Of a stretch of 64,000 nt of DNA, positions 51,860 through 60,046 are shown in pieces. Source of the stretch: Virgibacillus salexigens (GTDB lineage: Bacteria; Bacillota; Bacilli; Bacillales; Amphibacillaceae); NCBI RefSeq assembly GCF_014905415.1, contig NZ_BNEO01000002.1, forward strand, positions 806,001 to 870,000, written 5' to 3'. The notes under the pieces were generated by a model. The model saw only the letters and a list, made by a program, of their open reading frames with translations, did no database searches and had not been told where the DNA came from. The translations under genes were made by a program, and so were the position numbers. Position 1 is the stretch's first letter. Every line of letters begins with the position of its first letter.

Positions 51860-51888
51860 AAAATAGCCTGTAAAGGACAGACTATTAT
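51860..51888 (-). terminator. Terminator of hemW
   Basis: AATAGTCTGT pairs (with one G-U) to ACAGGCTATT on the minus strand, then TTATTATG. It isolates hemW from hrcA. Confidence 0.65.
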
Positions 51889-51894
51889 TATTTC

Positions 51895-53055
51895 TTAATT
51901 CATATCCGCAACTTCTTCCTCCAGCAAGAATCTCTCAAATACTTCATTCGCAAGCAACTTGCCATCCTCAGTTAGTTGAAGGTTATCGCCAGCTTCTTTT
52001 AACCAATCTTTTCGTTTGAGCTCATTAATGGACGATGCATATAATCTACTAGGAGGAAAACCAAACTTACTCGTAAATGCTCGCTTACTGACCCCTTGCA
52101 TTTTACGTAAACCTAAAAACATTTCTTCTTCTATTTGTTCCTTTTCACTTATAGGATCAACATGTAATACAGGCTTCCCATCAGCTATTGCTTTTTTTAT
52201 ATATGCGGGTAAAGGCCTAATATTACCATATCTTTCACCTGGTATATATCCATAAGCTCCAGCTCCGAAACCATAATAGAATTTATTATCCCAATACGTA
52301 AGGTTATGCTTGCTTTCAAATCCTGGTTTTGCAAAATTACTTATTTCATATTGATTTAATCCATGTTTTTTTGTCGTATCCTTTAATATTTGATACATCT
52401 CTACCTCTTCATCTTGCGCAGGTCGATGAAGCTTTCCTTTTTTATGTCGTTGATAGAACACCGTTTTGGGTTCTATTTGCAAAGCATATGTTGACAAATG
52501 CGGAAGTCCAAGTGCCATCGCTTGATTAAGTGATGCTTCAAAATGTTTAATGGTTTGCTTTGGTAACGCATAGATTAAATCTGTACTAATATTTGTGATT
52601 CCATTGTTTTGCAATAACTCAATAGTCTGATACACATCTTTCACTTTATGCAGTCTACCTAACTCTTGTAACATTTGATCGTCAAAAACTTGGACGCCTA
52701 GCGACACTCGATTCACACCGTAAGATTTTAATAATTTCACTTTATCTTCGGTAAAATCCCCCGGATTTGCTTCAATCGAAAATTCCCCACAACGGGATAT
52801 GTCAAATTTTTGTTTGATAAACGAAAGCAAAGCATCTAACTGGCTTACCGTTAGTGCGGTTGGGGTTCCTCCGCCAATAAATATCGTTTTTACATCGTTT
52901 CCATTCTCCGTTACATAAGCATTGATCTCGTGTTTCAATGCCTCAATATAATCATCAGCAAGTTTCTCGTTATAAAAAAACTTTGTAAAATCACAGTAGT
53001 GACAAATTTGCTGACAAAATGGGATATGAATATATACAGATTGAATTGCATTCAT
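51895..53055 (-). CDS. hemW: Haem chaperone HemW (radical SAM)
   Basis: The 386-residue protein has the radical-SAM CxxxCxxC motif CQQICHYC near residue 14-21 and the C-terminal HemN-type domain. HemW inserts haem into respiratory enzymes and lacks coproporphyrinogen oxidase activity. The ATG at 53055 follows GGAAGGAG. lepA, its usual upstream neighbour, is missing here. Confidence 0.94.
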   Translation of the reverse strand: MNAIQSVYIHIPFCQQICHYCDFTKFFYNEKLADDYIEALKHEINAYVTENGNDVKTIFIGGGTPTALTVSQLDALLSFIKQKFDISRCGEFSIEANPGDFTEDKVKLLKSYGVNRVSLGVQVFDDQMLQELGRLHKVKDVYQTIELLQNNGITNISTDLIYALPKQTIKHFEASLNQAMALGLPHLSTYALQIEPKTVFYQRHKKGKLHRPAQDEEVEMYQILKDTTKKHGLNQYEISNFAKPGFESKHNLTYWDNKFYYGFGAGAYGYIPGERYGNIRPLPAYIKKAIADGKPVLHVDPISEKEQIEEEMFLGLRKMQGVSKRAFTSKFGFPPSRLYASSINELKRKDWLKEAGDNLQLTEDGKLLANEVFERFLLEEEVADMN

Positions 53056-53130
53056 ATTATTGCTCCTTCCAAACATGGAAAAAGGGAAACTGCTATATTT
53101 TCTATTAAACAGCTCTCCCCTTCTTTTTCA

Positions 53131-53330
53131 GATAATAATCATTCATTTTTAATCATGCCATAAAGATTTCTTATTTCAAAGGTATATTCTTGTGTATTTT
53201 ATTATAACAAGTTGCAATTATCAAGTATGGTTACACCAACGTTTTAAAAGTGTTTAATTAGTGAATCGAATTTAAATGTATCTTGCTTTAATTATATTAC
53301 CACCTATTTGAGGTCGGCAGGGTAGAATCA
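53131..53330. repeat. Diverged ~200-bp direct repeat, copy 1 (with 59061-59260)
   Basis: This stretch aligns without gaps to 59084-59223 over 140 bases (53155-53294), with about 15 mismatches by eye. Similarity continues with small gaps beyond it. It lies in the 430-bp gap upstream of hemW and contains no coding frame. Confidence 0.85.
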
Positions 53331-53446
53331 TATTAGTTTTGAATTTTACTGTCCTTATAAATACCTTTTAAATTTATTCTTCCTTATTATAAAACAAAAT
53401 CGAGATTGTGGAGTACTTATGAATAAATAAAATATATAAACCTTAT

Positions 53447-53491
53447 AAAAACTTACCTCCCAATCTTAAAGAAGATTAGGAAGTAAGTTTT
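53447..53491 (-). terminator. Terminator of the methyltransferase gene
   Basis: A long stem (arms starting AAAACTTACCTCCCAATCTT and its near complement) with a four-base loop lies directly after the gene. Confidence 0.75.
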
Positions 53492-53506
53492 TATTAACCT
53501 AAACTA

Positions 53507-54421
53507 TTACTTTTTTACAGCATGGATGTAATGAATCGTTTCGAAAGCAGACAAATAGTCAGTACGATTATGAAAGAATCGATGATTAATCGTAACAGGC
53601 GATAAATGTTCATAAATGAGTAAACCTGCGTCTGCTAACACTTCCTCTATTTCCTCATACGTAAAACACGATTTCATTGGCTCACCACTAGCCGAAGCCA
53701 TTTGAATCATATTTTGAACTCGATTAGACATTCCTTTTTCTTTAAAAAGTTTATCATCTCCATAATCAAAAACTAGAGAGCTTCCTGATGGAACTTTGGT
53801 AAATAATTTATTTATCAAGTTGGCATTTTCCTCTTGTGTTAAATAATAAGAAACTCCTAAAAGACTAAAGAAAGTTTTTTGGTTATCAAACCCTTCATCT
53901 ATTAGATTTTGATAGGAAAACTTTTGGGTGAAGTCCATAGGAACAAAATGAAGATTACTAGGGATGTTGAAATTAGCTTGATCCAGCTTTTTCTTTTTAA
54001 ATGCCTGTGTAGCTGGATAATCAATTTCAAATATTTCTAAGCTGTTTTTCAATTCTGGGTGACGGAAACAAATAGTATCTAACCCAGCACCAAGTATGAC
54101 ATATTGTTTTAATCCTAACCTGACTTCATTAAGTAATACATTTTCACAATATGCCGCTCGTGCCAATGGCGTTGGAGAAAGTTGAACCTGAGTAATCCAT
54201 TTTAATATTTCATCTGTATTACCTTCGAACTTTTGCGCTATTTCTTTATTGAAGAACTGTATGCCTTGGACCATATTGTCTTTGATGTCGTTACATTCTT
54301 TTTGCGAAAATAAATCTTTAGCTAAATAATCATCAAAAATCTTAGGTGTATCGAATTGACTATGGTAAGCTCGACCAAAAGCTGCTACTAATGAAGTTAA
54401 GCTCGACTCATCTTTTTTCAT
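53507..54421 (-). CDS. Class I SAM-dependent methyltransferase, leucine carboxyl methyltransferase (PPM1/TcmP) family
   Basis: The 304-residue cytosolic protein has the family's N-terminal LARAAYCENVLL, the SAM motif QYVILGAGLDTICFR near residue 105, FEIDYPATQ and the FSLLGVSYYLT block near residue 190. Family members O-methylate carboxyl or hydroxyl groups of diverse substrates, often secondary metabolites; the substrate is unknown here. AAGGAG precedes the ATG. A perfect promoter and a leader hairpin suggest regulated expression. No biosynthetic neighbours are visible. Confidence 0.9.
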   Translation of the reverse strand: MKKDESSLTSLVAAFGRAYHSQFDTPKIFDDYLAKDLFSQKECNDIKDNMVQGIQFFNKEIAQKFEGNTDEILKWITQVQLSPTPLARAAYCENVLLNEVRLGLKQYVILGAGLDTICFRHPELKNSLEIFEIDYPATQAFKKKKLDQANFNIPSNLHFVPMDFTQKFSYQNLIDEGFDNQKTFFSLLGVSYYLTQEENANLINKLFTKVPSGSSLVFDYGDDKLFKEKGMSNRVQNMIQMASASGEPMKSCFTYEEIEEVLADAGLLIYEHLSPVTINHRFFHNRTDYLSAFETIHYIHAVKK

Positions 54422-54452
54422 TCAACAACACTCCTTCATTTAGAGCAATAAA

Positions 54453-54484
54453 AATAGGATTCACCTGGCCAGGAGAATCCTATT
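54453..54484 (-). promoter_or_regulatory. Terminator-like hairpin in the methyltransferase leader
   Basis: Between promoter and start codon, AATAGGATTC and GAATCCTATT pair around an inner CCTGGCCAGG palindrome, followed on the minus strand by TTTTTATTG. It looks like an attenuator or an operator; no short leader ORF precedes it. Confidence 0.7.
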
Positions 54485-54509
54485 ATATAACGTATTATTA
54501 AGAAAGTAA

Positions 54510-54538
54510 ATTATAGCATAAATAAATTATTTTGTCAA
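54510..54538 (-). promoter_or_regulatory. Perfect consensus sigma-A promoter for the methyltransferase gene
   Basis: TTGACA and TATAAT are separated by exactly 17 bases, giving an ~80-base leader that contains the hairpin. Confidence 0.9.
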
Positions 54539-54595
54539 GTACTTTAAGATGACAGAAATTAAATAATAGAAAAAGCAAGTGGATAAGGAGGATTT

Positions 54596-54793
54596 ATGGA
54601 AAAAGAGTACATTGGTAAATGTGATTTATGCTGCGACAGAATTTACTTCAGAAGTGGTCTTTTATATGGAATTATTGAAAGTAACCATGTGCTGATTTGC
54701 TTTTCCTGCCAAGAGAAAAACGATGTCAAAGGAAGTGAACACTGTGTTATTTCACTAGGTTGTACTTTAAAAAGAACAAGAAGCACCCATTAA
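54596..54793 (+). CDS. Small CxxC protein, putative zinc ribbon
   Basis: The 65-residue protein has CDLCC at 9-13 and CFSC near 39-42, a spacing suited to a zinc ribbon, plus two more Cys near the end. AAGGAGG lies just before the ATG. It is divergent from the methyltransferase, with starts 175 bases apart. I do not recognise the family; a metal-binding role is inferred only from the Cys pairs. Confidence 0.65.
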   Translation: MEKEYIGKCDLCCDRIYFRSGLLYGIIESNHVLICFSCQEKNDVKGSEHCVISLGCTLKRTRSTH

Positions 54794-54812
54794 AGATATT
54801 CGGAAAAGATTA

Positions 54813-54838
54813 GATCCTAGCAGAATTCCTTACTCTTG
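54813..54838. repeat. Short direct repeat flanking the ger operon, copy 1
   Basis: GATCCTAGCAGAATTCCTTA plus CTCTTG matches 58887-58910 apart from a few differences and one gap. No coding frame is seen in the rest of this 282-base interval. Confidence 0.5.
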
Positions 54839-55075
54839 TTCATCTTAACAATAATTGCTTTCTTTCTGAGCTAAGCTATTTGGCAAAGTTTAAGTTTCTT
54901 AAATTTGATTTAAATCCTTTACTCATTATTGGGACGGGATTGTAGAACAACGGTAAAAATTCCTCCCAACAATATCAATTTATCTAAATTGTAACACACC
55001 GTATCCCCCTTCGTATATTAAAGCTATTTTTGTACAAACTGACAAATAAATGTATTTATATTAAAGGAGCCTATT

Positions 55076-56497
55076 ATGCCCTCAAAACGCCCTAGTTCTA
55101 CTTATGACATAAATATTAAAGTAGACCTGATTAAAAAAGCAATGTTCCAGTCAGATGATATTAAGACAAGAACACTATACATTCAAGAAATGCAATGCAT
55201 TTGTATATATCTAGATTCAATGGTAGATAAAAGTTCTTTTGAAAAAAATGTGTTTGATCCGATTCTTCATTTTTTCAACTCAGAACATCTTAAAAAAATA
55301 CATAAAAGTGATATTTTTCATAGGATTTCCTCCATTATTCAATCTGCAGAAATTAAAACCGAACAGAAAACACAAGATATTGTCCAATCCTTACGACATG
55401 GCAATCTCATTCTGCTAATACCAGGAGAAAAGAAAGCGATCATCATACCAGTACCAAATACACAAAATCGTACGATAGCGGAGCCGGAGAATGAAAAAAT
55501 AATAAAAGGATCACGTGATGGTTTTACCGAAGATCTCAATACCAATGTTTTTCTGCTTCAAAAAAGAAATAAACACGAGAACCTAGTAACCAAAAATTTC
55601 ACAGTGGGGAGGAAGGCGCAAACCGAAGCAAGGTTATTGTATATTGAAGACTTAGTCGACCATGAGGTATTGAAAGAAATCGTAAGTAGGCTACGTAATA
55701 TTAAAGCGAACAAAATACAATCTTCCGGTGAGCTAGAAGAGCAGATCGAGGATAACAGCTATACGGTTTTTCCACAAGTTTTATCTACTGAAAGACCTGA
55801 CAGAGCTCAGGCTTATTTATCAGAGGGGAAAATAGTATTAATTCTAGATGAAAATCCACAAGTGCTGGTATTACCTGTCACCTTTTTCAGCTTTTATCAA
55901 TCACCAGATGACTATAATAACCGTTGGTTTGTAGGTACTTTTTTTCGTATTATCCGCTTAGTAAGTTTCATCATTGCCATCATTTTACCTTCGCTCTATA
56001 TTTCTGTTGTATCCTTTCACACTGAAATATTGCCACTCGGTTTACTATATGCACTGAGAGTACAAACCGAGTTTGTTCCTTTAACACCTTTTTTTGAAGC
56101 TATTACTATGCAGGTTGTTTTGGAGTTATTAAAAGAAGCATCGATTCGACTTCCGTCACCTATCGCACAAACAATTGGAGTTGTAGGAGGATTAGTTATC
56201 GGAACAGCAGTTGTAGAAGCCGGTCTAGTTTCCAATGTAATGATTGTAGTTATCGCATTAACTGCCATAGCTTCTTTCGTTGCTCCCGTTAATCAAATGG
56301 GGACTGGAGTTAGATTACTCGCTTTTCCATTTATGATTTTATCCAATACATTTGGGTTTTTAGGACTAACTGCATCGTTCACGCTCCTAATCATACATTT
56401 ATGTAAACTAAAATCTTTTGACAGACCTTATTTCTATCCATTATCTCCACTTGATATTAATGGTATCAAAGATTCATTTGTGAGATCCAAAAAATAA
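55076..56497 (+). CDS. Spore germinant receptor A subunit (GerAA family)
   Basis: The 473-residue protein has a cytoplasmic N-terminal domain (about 1-285) and a C-terminal bundle of about five membrane helices (about 290-460) including the conserved EILPLGLLYALRVQTEFVPL and PVNQMGTGVRLLAFPF stretches. The A subunit is part of the inner-membrane receptor that senses nutrients and forms an ion channel during germination. AAGGAG precedes the ATG. First gene of a gerA-type operon; the germinant is unknown. Confidence 0.94.
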   Translation: MPSKRPSSTYDINIKVDLIKKAMFQSDDIKTRTLYIQEMQCICIYLDSMVDKSSFEKNVFDPILHFFNSEHLKKIHKSDIFHRISSIIQSAEIKTEQKTQDIVQSLRHGNLILLIPGEKKAIIIPVPNTQNRTIAEPENEKIIKGSRDGFTEDLNTNVFLLQKRNKHENLVTKNFTVGRKAQTEARLLYIEDLVDHEVLKEIVSRLRNIKANKIQSSGELEEQIEDNSYTVFPQVLSTERPDRAQAYLSEGKIVLILDENPQVLVLPVTFFSFYQSPDDYNNRWFVGTFFRIIRLVSFIIAIILPSLYISVVSFHTEILPLGLLYALRVQTEFVPLTPFFEAITMQVVLELLKEASIRLPSPIAQTIGVVGGLVIGTAVVEAGLVSNVMIVVIALTAIASFVAPVNQMGTGVRLLAFPFMILSNTFGFLGLTASFTLLIIHLCKLKSFDRPYFYPLSPLDINGIKDSFVRSKK

Positions 56498-56533
56498 ATC
56501 TAATAAATGTCACTTTATAGAAAGGGAATTTAA

Positions 56534-57622
56534 ATGAGTGCAGCGGAACCTATTACAAAATCACAATTATTCTTATTACTTATTCAAGTTCAAATTGGTT
56601 TTGGTATCCTTTATCTACCAAATACCTTACAGCAAACCGCAAAATCAGATGGATGGATATCCATTATTCTAGCTGGATGCACTGTACAATTAGTAATTGT
56701 GTTGTATTGGTTGTTATTAAGACGTTTCCCTTCTTTATCATATTTTGAATTAACTAAAAAAATTCTCGGTGCACACTTGGGATACATTTTTAATGTAATC
56801 ATATATATATACCTCATACTGACTTCAACCTATATTTTAATTGCATCGAGTAAATTAGTTAAAAATGTATTACTAACATTTTCGCCTCACTGGGCAATTG
56901 GCTTTCTACTGTTAGCAGTATGTATTTATTTGTGCAGCAGCAACCTGCAAATTATTGTAAGGGTATTTACTATATTATCTGTATCCATTATGTTTGTCAT
57001 CTTGCTATCGTTTCTATCTTTTTCATTACCAATAGAAGTAATGAATTTAACACCAGTTGGGAGTTCCGGCATGTCGAATATAATAAAAGGGCTTAAAGAA
57101 TCTCTTCTTGCATTATATGGTTTTGAAATCATTTTATTTCTTTATTCAAGTGCAAGACACAAAGGGAAAACATTTTTAAAAGTTATTACATTTTCTAATA
57201 TTTTTGTAGTAGCGATAACTGTATATCTAACCGTAATTGCTTTCGTCATATTAAACCCAGCAATGATTAATCAATTAAAACTTCCGATCGTATATATGTT
57301 TAGGCCCTTACACTTTACTATGATCGATCGAATTGACCTTATCTTTTTACCTTTATGGAGCATTCCTGTTGTAATGTCGATTGTAGTGTATATCTATTTT
57401 GCAAGTCATTGGAAAACCACCGCTCCTAAGAAGAATAACTACTTTGTGTATATCAATGGCGCGATCGTTTATGTTCTTTTTCTATTAGCTAGTAAATCGG
57501 ACCAATCTTTTGAATTATATGCTAAGTATCTTAACTCAATCAGTTATGTTGTTATATTTATGATTCCATTCATTCTATTACTATTCTCCTACATATTGAA
57601 AAAAAAGGAGCATCCATCATGA
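56534..57622 (+). CDS. Spore germinant receptor B subunit (GerAB family permease)
   Basis: The 362-residue APC-superfamily protein has about ten membrane helices and typical GerAB openings (ITKSQLFLLLIQVQIGFGIL). The B subunit binds the germinant. It lies 36 bases after the A gene and overlaps the C gene by four bases. Confidence 0.93.
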   Translation: MSAAEPITKSQLFLLLIQVQIGFGILYLPNTLQQTAKSDGWISIILAGCTVQLVIVLYWLLLRRFPSLSYFELTKKILGAHLGYIFNVIIYIYLILTSTYILIASSKLVKNVLLTFSPHWAIGFLLLAVCIYLCSSNLQIIVRVFTILSVSIMFVILLSFLSFSLPIEVMNLTPVGSSGMSNIIKGLKESLLALYGFEIILFLYSSARHKGKTFLKVITFSNIFVVAITVYLTVIAFVILNPAMINQLKLPIVYMFRPLHFTMIDRIDLIFLPLWSIPVVMSIVVYIYFASHWKTTAPKKNNYFVYINGAIVYVLFLLASKSDQSFELYAKYLNSISYVVIFMIPFILLLFSYILKKKEHPS

Positions 57623-58734
57623 AAAAATTCACTATAGTTGTCTCTTGCATTTTCATTCTACTATCGATGACCGGGTGCTGGGATCAGACCAATTTAAACA
57701 AAAAAAGAATTATTAATGGAATCAGCTTTGATATCGATGAACAAAATCCTGAAAACATTCAAGGGGCTGTCCGGGAATTGAACCTTCGCGGCAGTGGTGG
57801 TGGGCAATTTGATTTGTCTGATGAAATAATTGAGGCTGATGGAGTAAGTGTTTCTAAAATCAATAACGAATTAGTAAATAAAATTTCTGGAGATATGGAT
57901 ATCAGTAAGGCTTTTTTGGTATTAGTTGGAGAAGATCTTGCAAAACAAGAAAGTATATCCTCTTTATTTGAACCCATTGTTAGGTCCAAACAAGGGTATT
58001 TAACATCTAAAGTTGCTATTACTAAGGGGAAGGCAAGCGAAATTTTGTCACTCCAAATAAGTAAAAGTCCTATTGCTTTTTATATATTAAACTTATTTGA
58101 AAATGCGGAAAAAGAAACGCATATACCTAAAGCTAATACCTTTACACTTTGGAGTGAAGTAGTAGATAAAGAAAAAGATGCAATGATCCCTTATATTCAA
58201 AAATCTGACTTAAATCGTGTAGAGTTATTAGGTACAGCACTATTTAAAAATGATTATTATACTGGCGAGGTATTATCAATAGACCAAACCTCTCTTGCAT
58301 TATTTATGCAAGGTAAAATCGAGAAGCCTCCCGTAATGAAAATCACTAACGACAATGAAAAAACAGATGAATTTAGTGTTTTCGTAGAAAAGGTTAAGCA
58401 GAAGTCAGATTTAACTGTTGATAAATCATCTGGGAAGGTGCAGTTAACGATTAAAGTGGATTTATACGGTAGACTCCAAAGTCTGGCAGGCTCACCAAAG
58501 AAAGTGACCAATCAAGAATTAGATAAAAAAGCATCAACATTCTTAACTGAAAATGCAAAGGAAGTGACAGAAATTATAAAGGAAGCACAAAGCGATATAT
58601 TAGCGATCCAAAAACAACTAAACTCAAAGTACCCAGATTTTCTTAAAAATCACGAATGGGAAAAAGTGTATAAGGAAATCGAGATTACACCTGATGTTAA
58701 TATGCATATTCAGAGTTCATCAAATTTAAAATGA
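57619..58734 (+). CDS. Spore germinant receptor C subunit (GerAC family lipoprotein)
   Basis: The 371-residue protein has a lipobox SMTGC (lipidated Cys at 20), then the CWDQTNLNKKRIINGISFD opening of Ger(x)C proteins and three-domain length. It is the lipid-anchored C subunit. It completes an intact ABC receptor. Expression in the forespore by sigma-G is family knowledge; I found no convincing sigma-G promoter. Confidence 0.93.
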   Translation: MKKFTIVVSCIFILLSMTGCWDQTNLNKKRIINGISFDIDEQNPENIQGAVRELNLRGSGGGQFDLSDEIIEADGVSVSKINNELVNKISGDMDISKAFLVLVGEDLAKQESISSLFEPIVRSKQGYLTSKVAITKGKASEILSLQISKSPIAFYILNLFENAEKETHIPKANTFTLWSEVVDKEKDAMIPYIQKSDLNRVELLGTALFKNDYYTGEVLSIDQTSLALFMQGKIEKPPVMKITNDNEKTDEFSVFVEKVKQKSDLTVDKSSGKVQLTIKVDLYGRLQSLAGSPKKVTNQELDKKASTFLTENAKEVTEIIKEAQSDILAIQKQLNSKYPDFLKNHEWEKVYKEIEITPDVNMHIQSSSNLK

Positions 58735-58988
58735 TGGTTCACCGTACATTTCTCACTGATGGAACACCCTATTTAAACGTCGCGCTGAACACCCGCTCTA
58801 CAATTTGTTTTTTAAGAGCATCCTGAATCCACAGCCACAGTTATTTGACTGACTTTTTTTATCCCATTAAAAACATCCAGAAAGAGGTCCTAGCAGCTTC
58901 CTTACTCTTGATACCTACCTACATCTAAAAAAAACATGCGTAATCAAACAGTGGACATCTTCAAAAGGATGGTGAGTGAAAATAAATA
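58735..58988. other. Intergenic region with short repeat copy 2
   Basis: No coding frame. It holds the second copy of the short repeat at 58887-58910 and is otherwise unremarkable. Confidence 0.5.
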
Positions 58989-59024
58989 GCTCTGCCACCC
59001 AATATTTAATTACGGTGGCAGAGC
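58989..59024 (+). terminator. Terminator-like hairpin distal to the ger operon
   Basis: GCTCTGCCACC and GGTGGCAGAGC are exact complements with a 14-base loop, then ATCTATTATTT. It is 255 bases past gerC, so the ger transcript may run this far. Confidence 0.6.
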
Positions 59025-59060
59025 ATCTATTATTTGGTATCAATGTCTGTAAGCGCTGAT

Positions 59061-59260
59061 TTAATCATCATTCATTTCTAATACTGCCATAAAGGCTTCT
59101 TATTTCAAAGATATATTCTTGTGTATTTTATTATAACGAGTTGTATTTATCAAGTAACGTTACACCAGCGTTTTATAAGTGTTTAATTATTTAATCATAT
59201 TTAAATGTATCTTGCTTTAATTAATTATTTCCACCAATTTGGGTGGCAGCAGGGTGGATA
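59061..59260. repeat. Diverged ~200-bp direct repeat, copy 2
   Basis: Same orientation as copy 1 at 53131-53330; about 89% identical over the ungapped 140-base core. Together they bracket the 5.9-kb methyltransferase-ger block. Confidence 0.85.
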
Positions 59261-59366
59261 ACTATTATTTTTTAAAAACTTCCTTATTATATAATGAAAA
59301 AAGAAATAATAGATTATCTAATGATTATATTACTAGTTCTTAATAGGATAATCATTTGTTGTTTGT

Positions 59367-59394
59367 AACATTTGCCTATGAGTTGAATATTCTA
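59367..59394 (+). promoter_or_regulatory. Possible sigma-K promoter of the 59,427 gene
   Basis: AAC and AATATTCTA are separated by 16 bases, near the sigma-K pattern AC-N16-CATANNNTA (one mismatch in the -10). Confidence 0.45.
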
Positions 59395-59426
59395 TGAATG
59401 AATAACACATAGGGAGGAATGATACA

Positions 59427-59777
59427 ATGCACCATCAGTATAATCCGCACCATGAAATGCATTATGATCAAGGATACAATATGGATAATAACCCACACAA
59501 AAAACAAATGTATGAAACGTGTAAAAATTACTATTTATATTTTGTGCAAATTCAAACAATGGATGGGCAGACTTATGAAGGAATCATTGAAGATGTAGAT
59601 AAAGACAGTGTAACATTGCTTATGCCATATGGCGATATGGAAAGAGAAGAAGAAATAGAACGGCAATACGGCTTTGGATATGGTGGGTTTGGGTACCCTA
59701 GAAGGTTTCGTCGTTTTAGACGCTTCCGATTCCCATTTTTCGGATTAAGTCGTTTATTTTTCCCATATTTTTACTAA
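59427..59777 (+). CDS. Small His/Tyr-rich protein with possible Sm-like core and Arg/Phe tail
   Basis: The 116-residue protein has a His/Tyr/Asn-rich head (about 1-30), a compact region FVQIQTMDGQTYEGIIEDVD (39-58) that looks like an Sm-type beta fold, an acidic run, and a striking Gly-Tyr-Phe then Arg/Phe tail (about 82-116). Similar Bacillaceae proteins exist without known function. A spore-coat role is inferred from the composition and the sigma-K-like promoter. GGGAGGA precedes the ATG. Confidence 0.7.
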   Translation: MHHQYNPHHEMHYDQGYNMDNNPHKKQMYETCKNYYLYFVQIQTMDGQTYEGIIEDVDKDSVTLLMPYGDMEREEEIERQYGFGYGGFGYPRRFRRFRRFRFPFFGLSRLFFPYFY

Positions 59778-60046
59778 AATCACCCTTTGAATTGTTTCCC
59801 CTTCACAGGTTAATTTTGGGAATTGATTTAATTTATGGATTTTGAAATGATTGATGTTAATTGTCCTTAACCCAAGGTTGGAGCTATGAAAATAAAGACT
59901 CTTTACCTTGAAATAATGTTCTTTACTGAATAGGCTCTCCCACCTTCCCAATTGGGGGCATATCTGAAATAAGAGATAACACCAAACCTAGCATTATCTA
60001 GATATTTAATGATAGAAGGCTTATTGAACGAAAAAAACACGACACT
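59778..60046. other. Spacer before the IS remnant
   Basis: AT-rich sequence with no coding frame I can support and no clear IS terminal repeat. Confidence 0.4.

Noticed and set aside
59225-59260. T-box-like GGTGGCAGCAGGGTGGA in repeat copy 2
   Set aside because: It lacks the ACCGCG end of the T-box and any specifier stem, and no synthetase or amino-acid gene follows.
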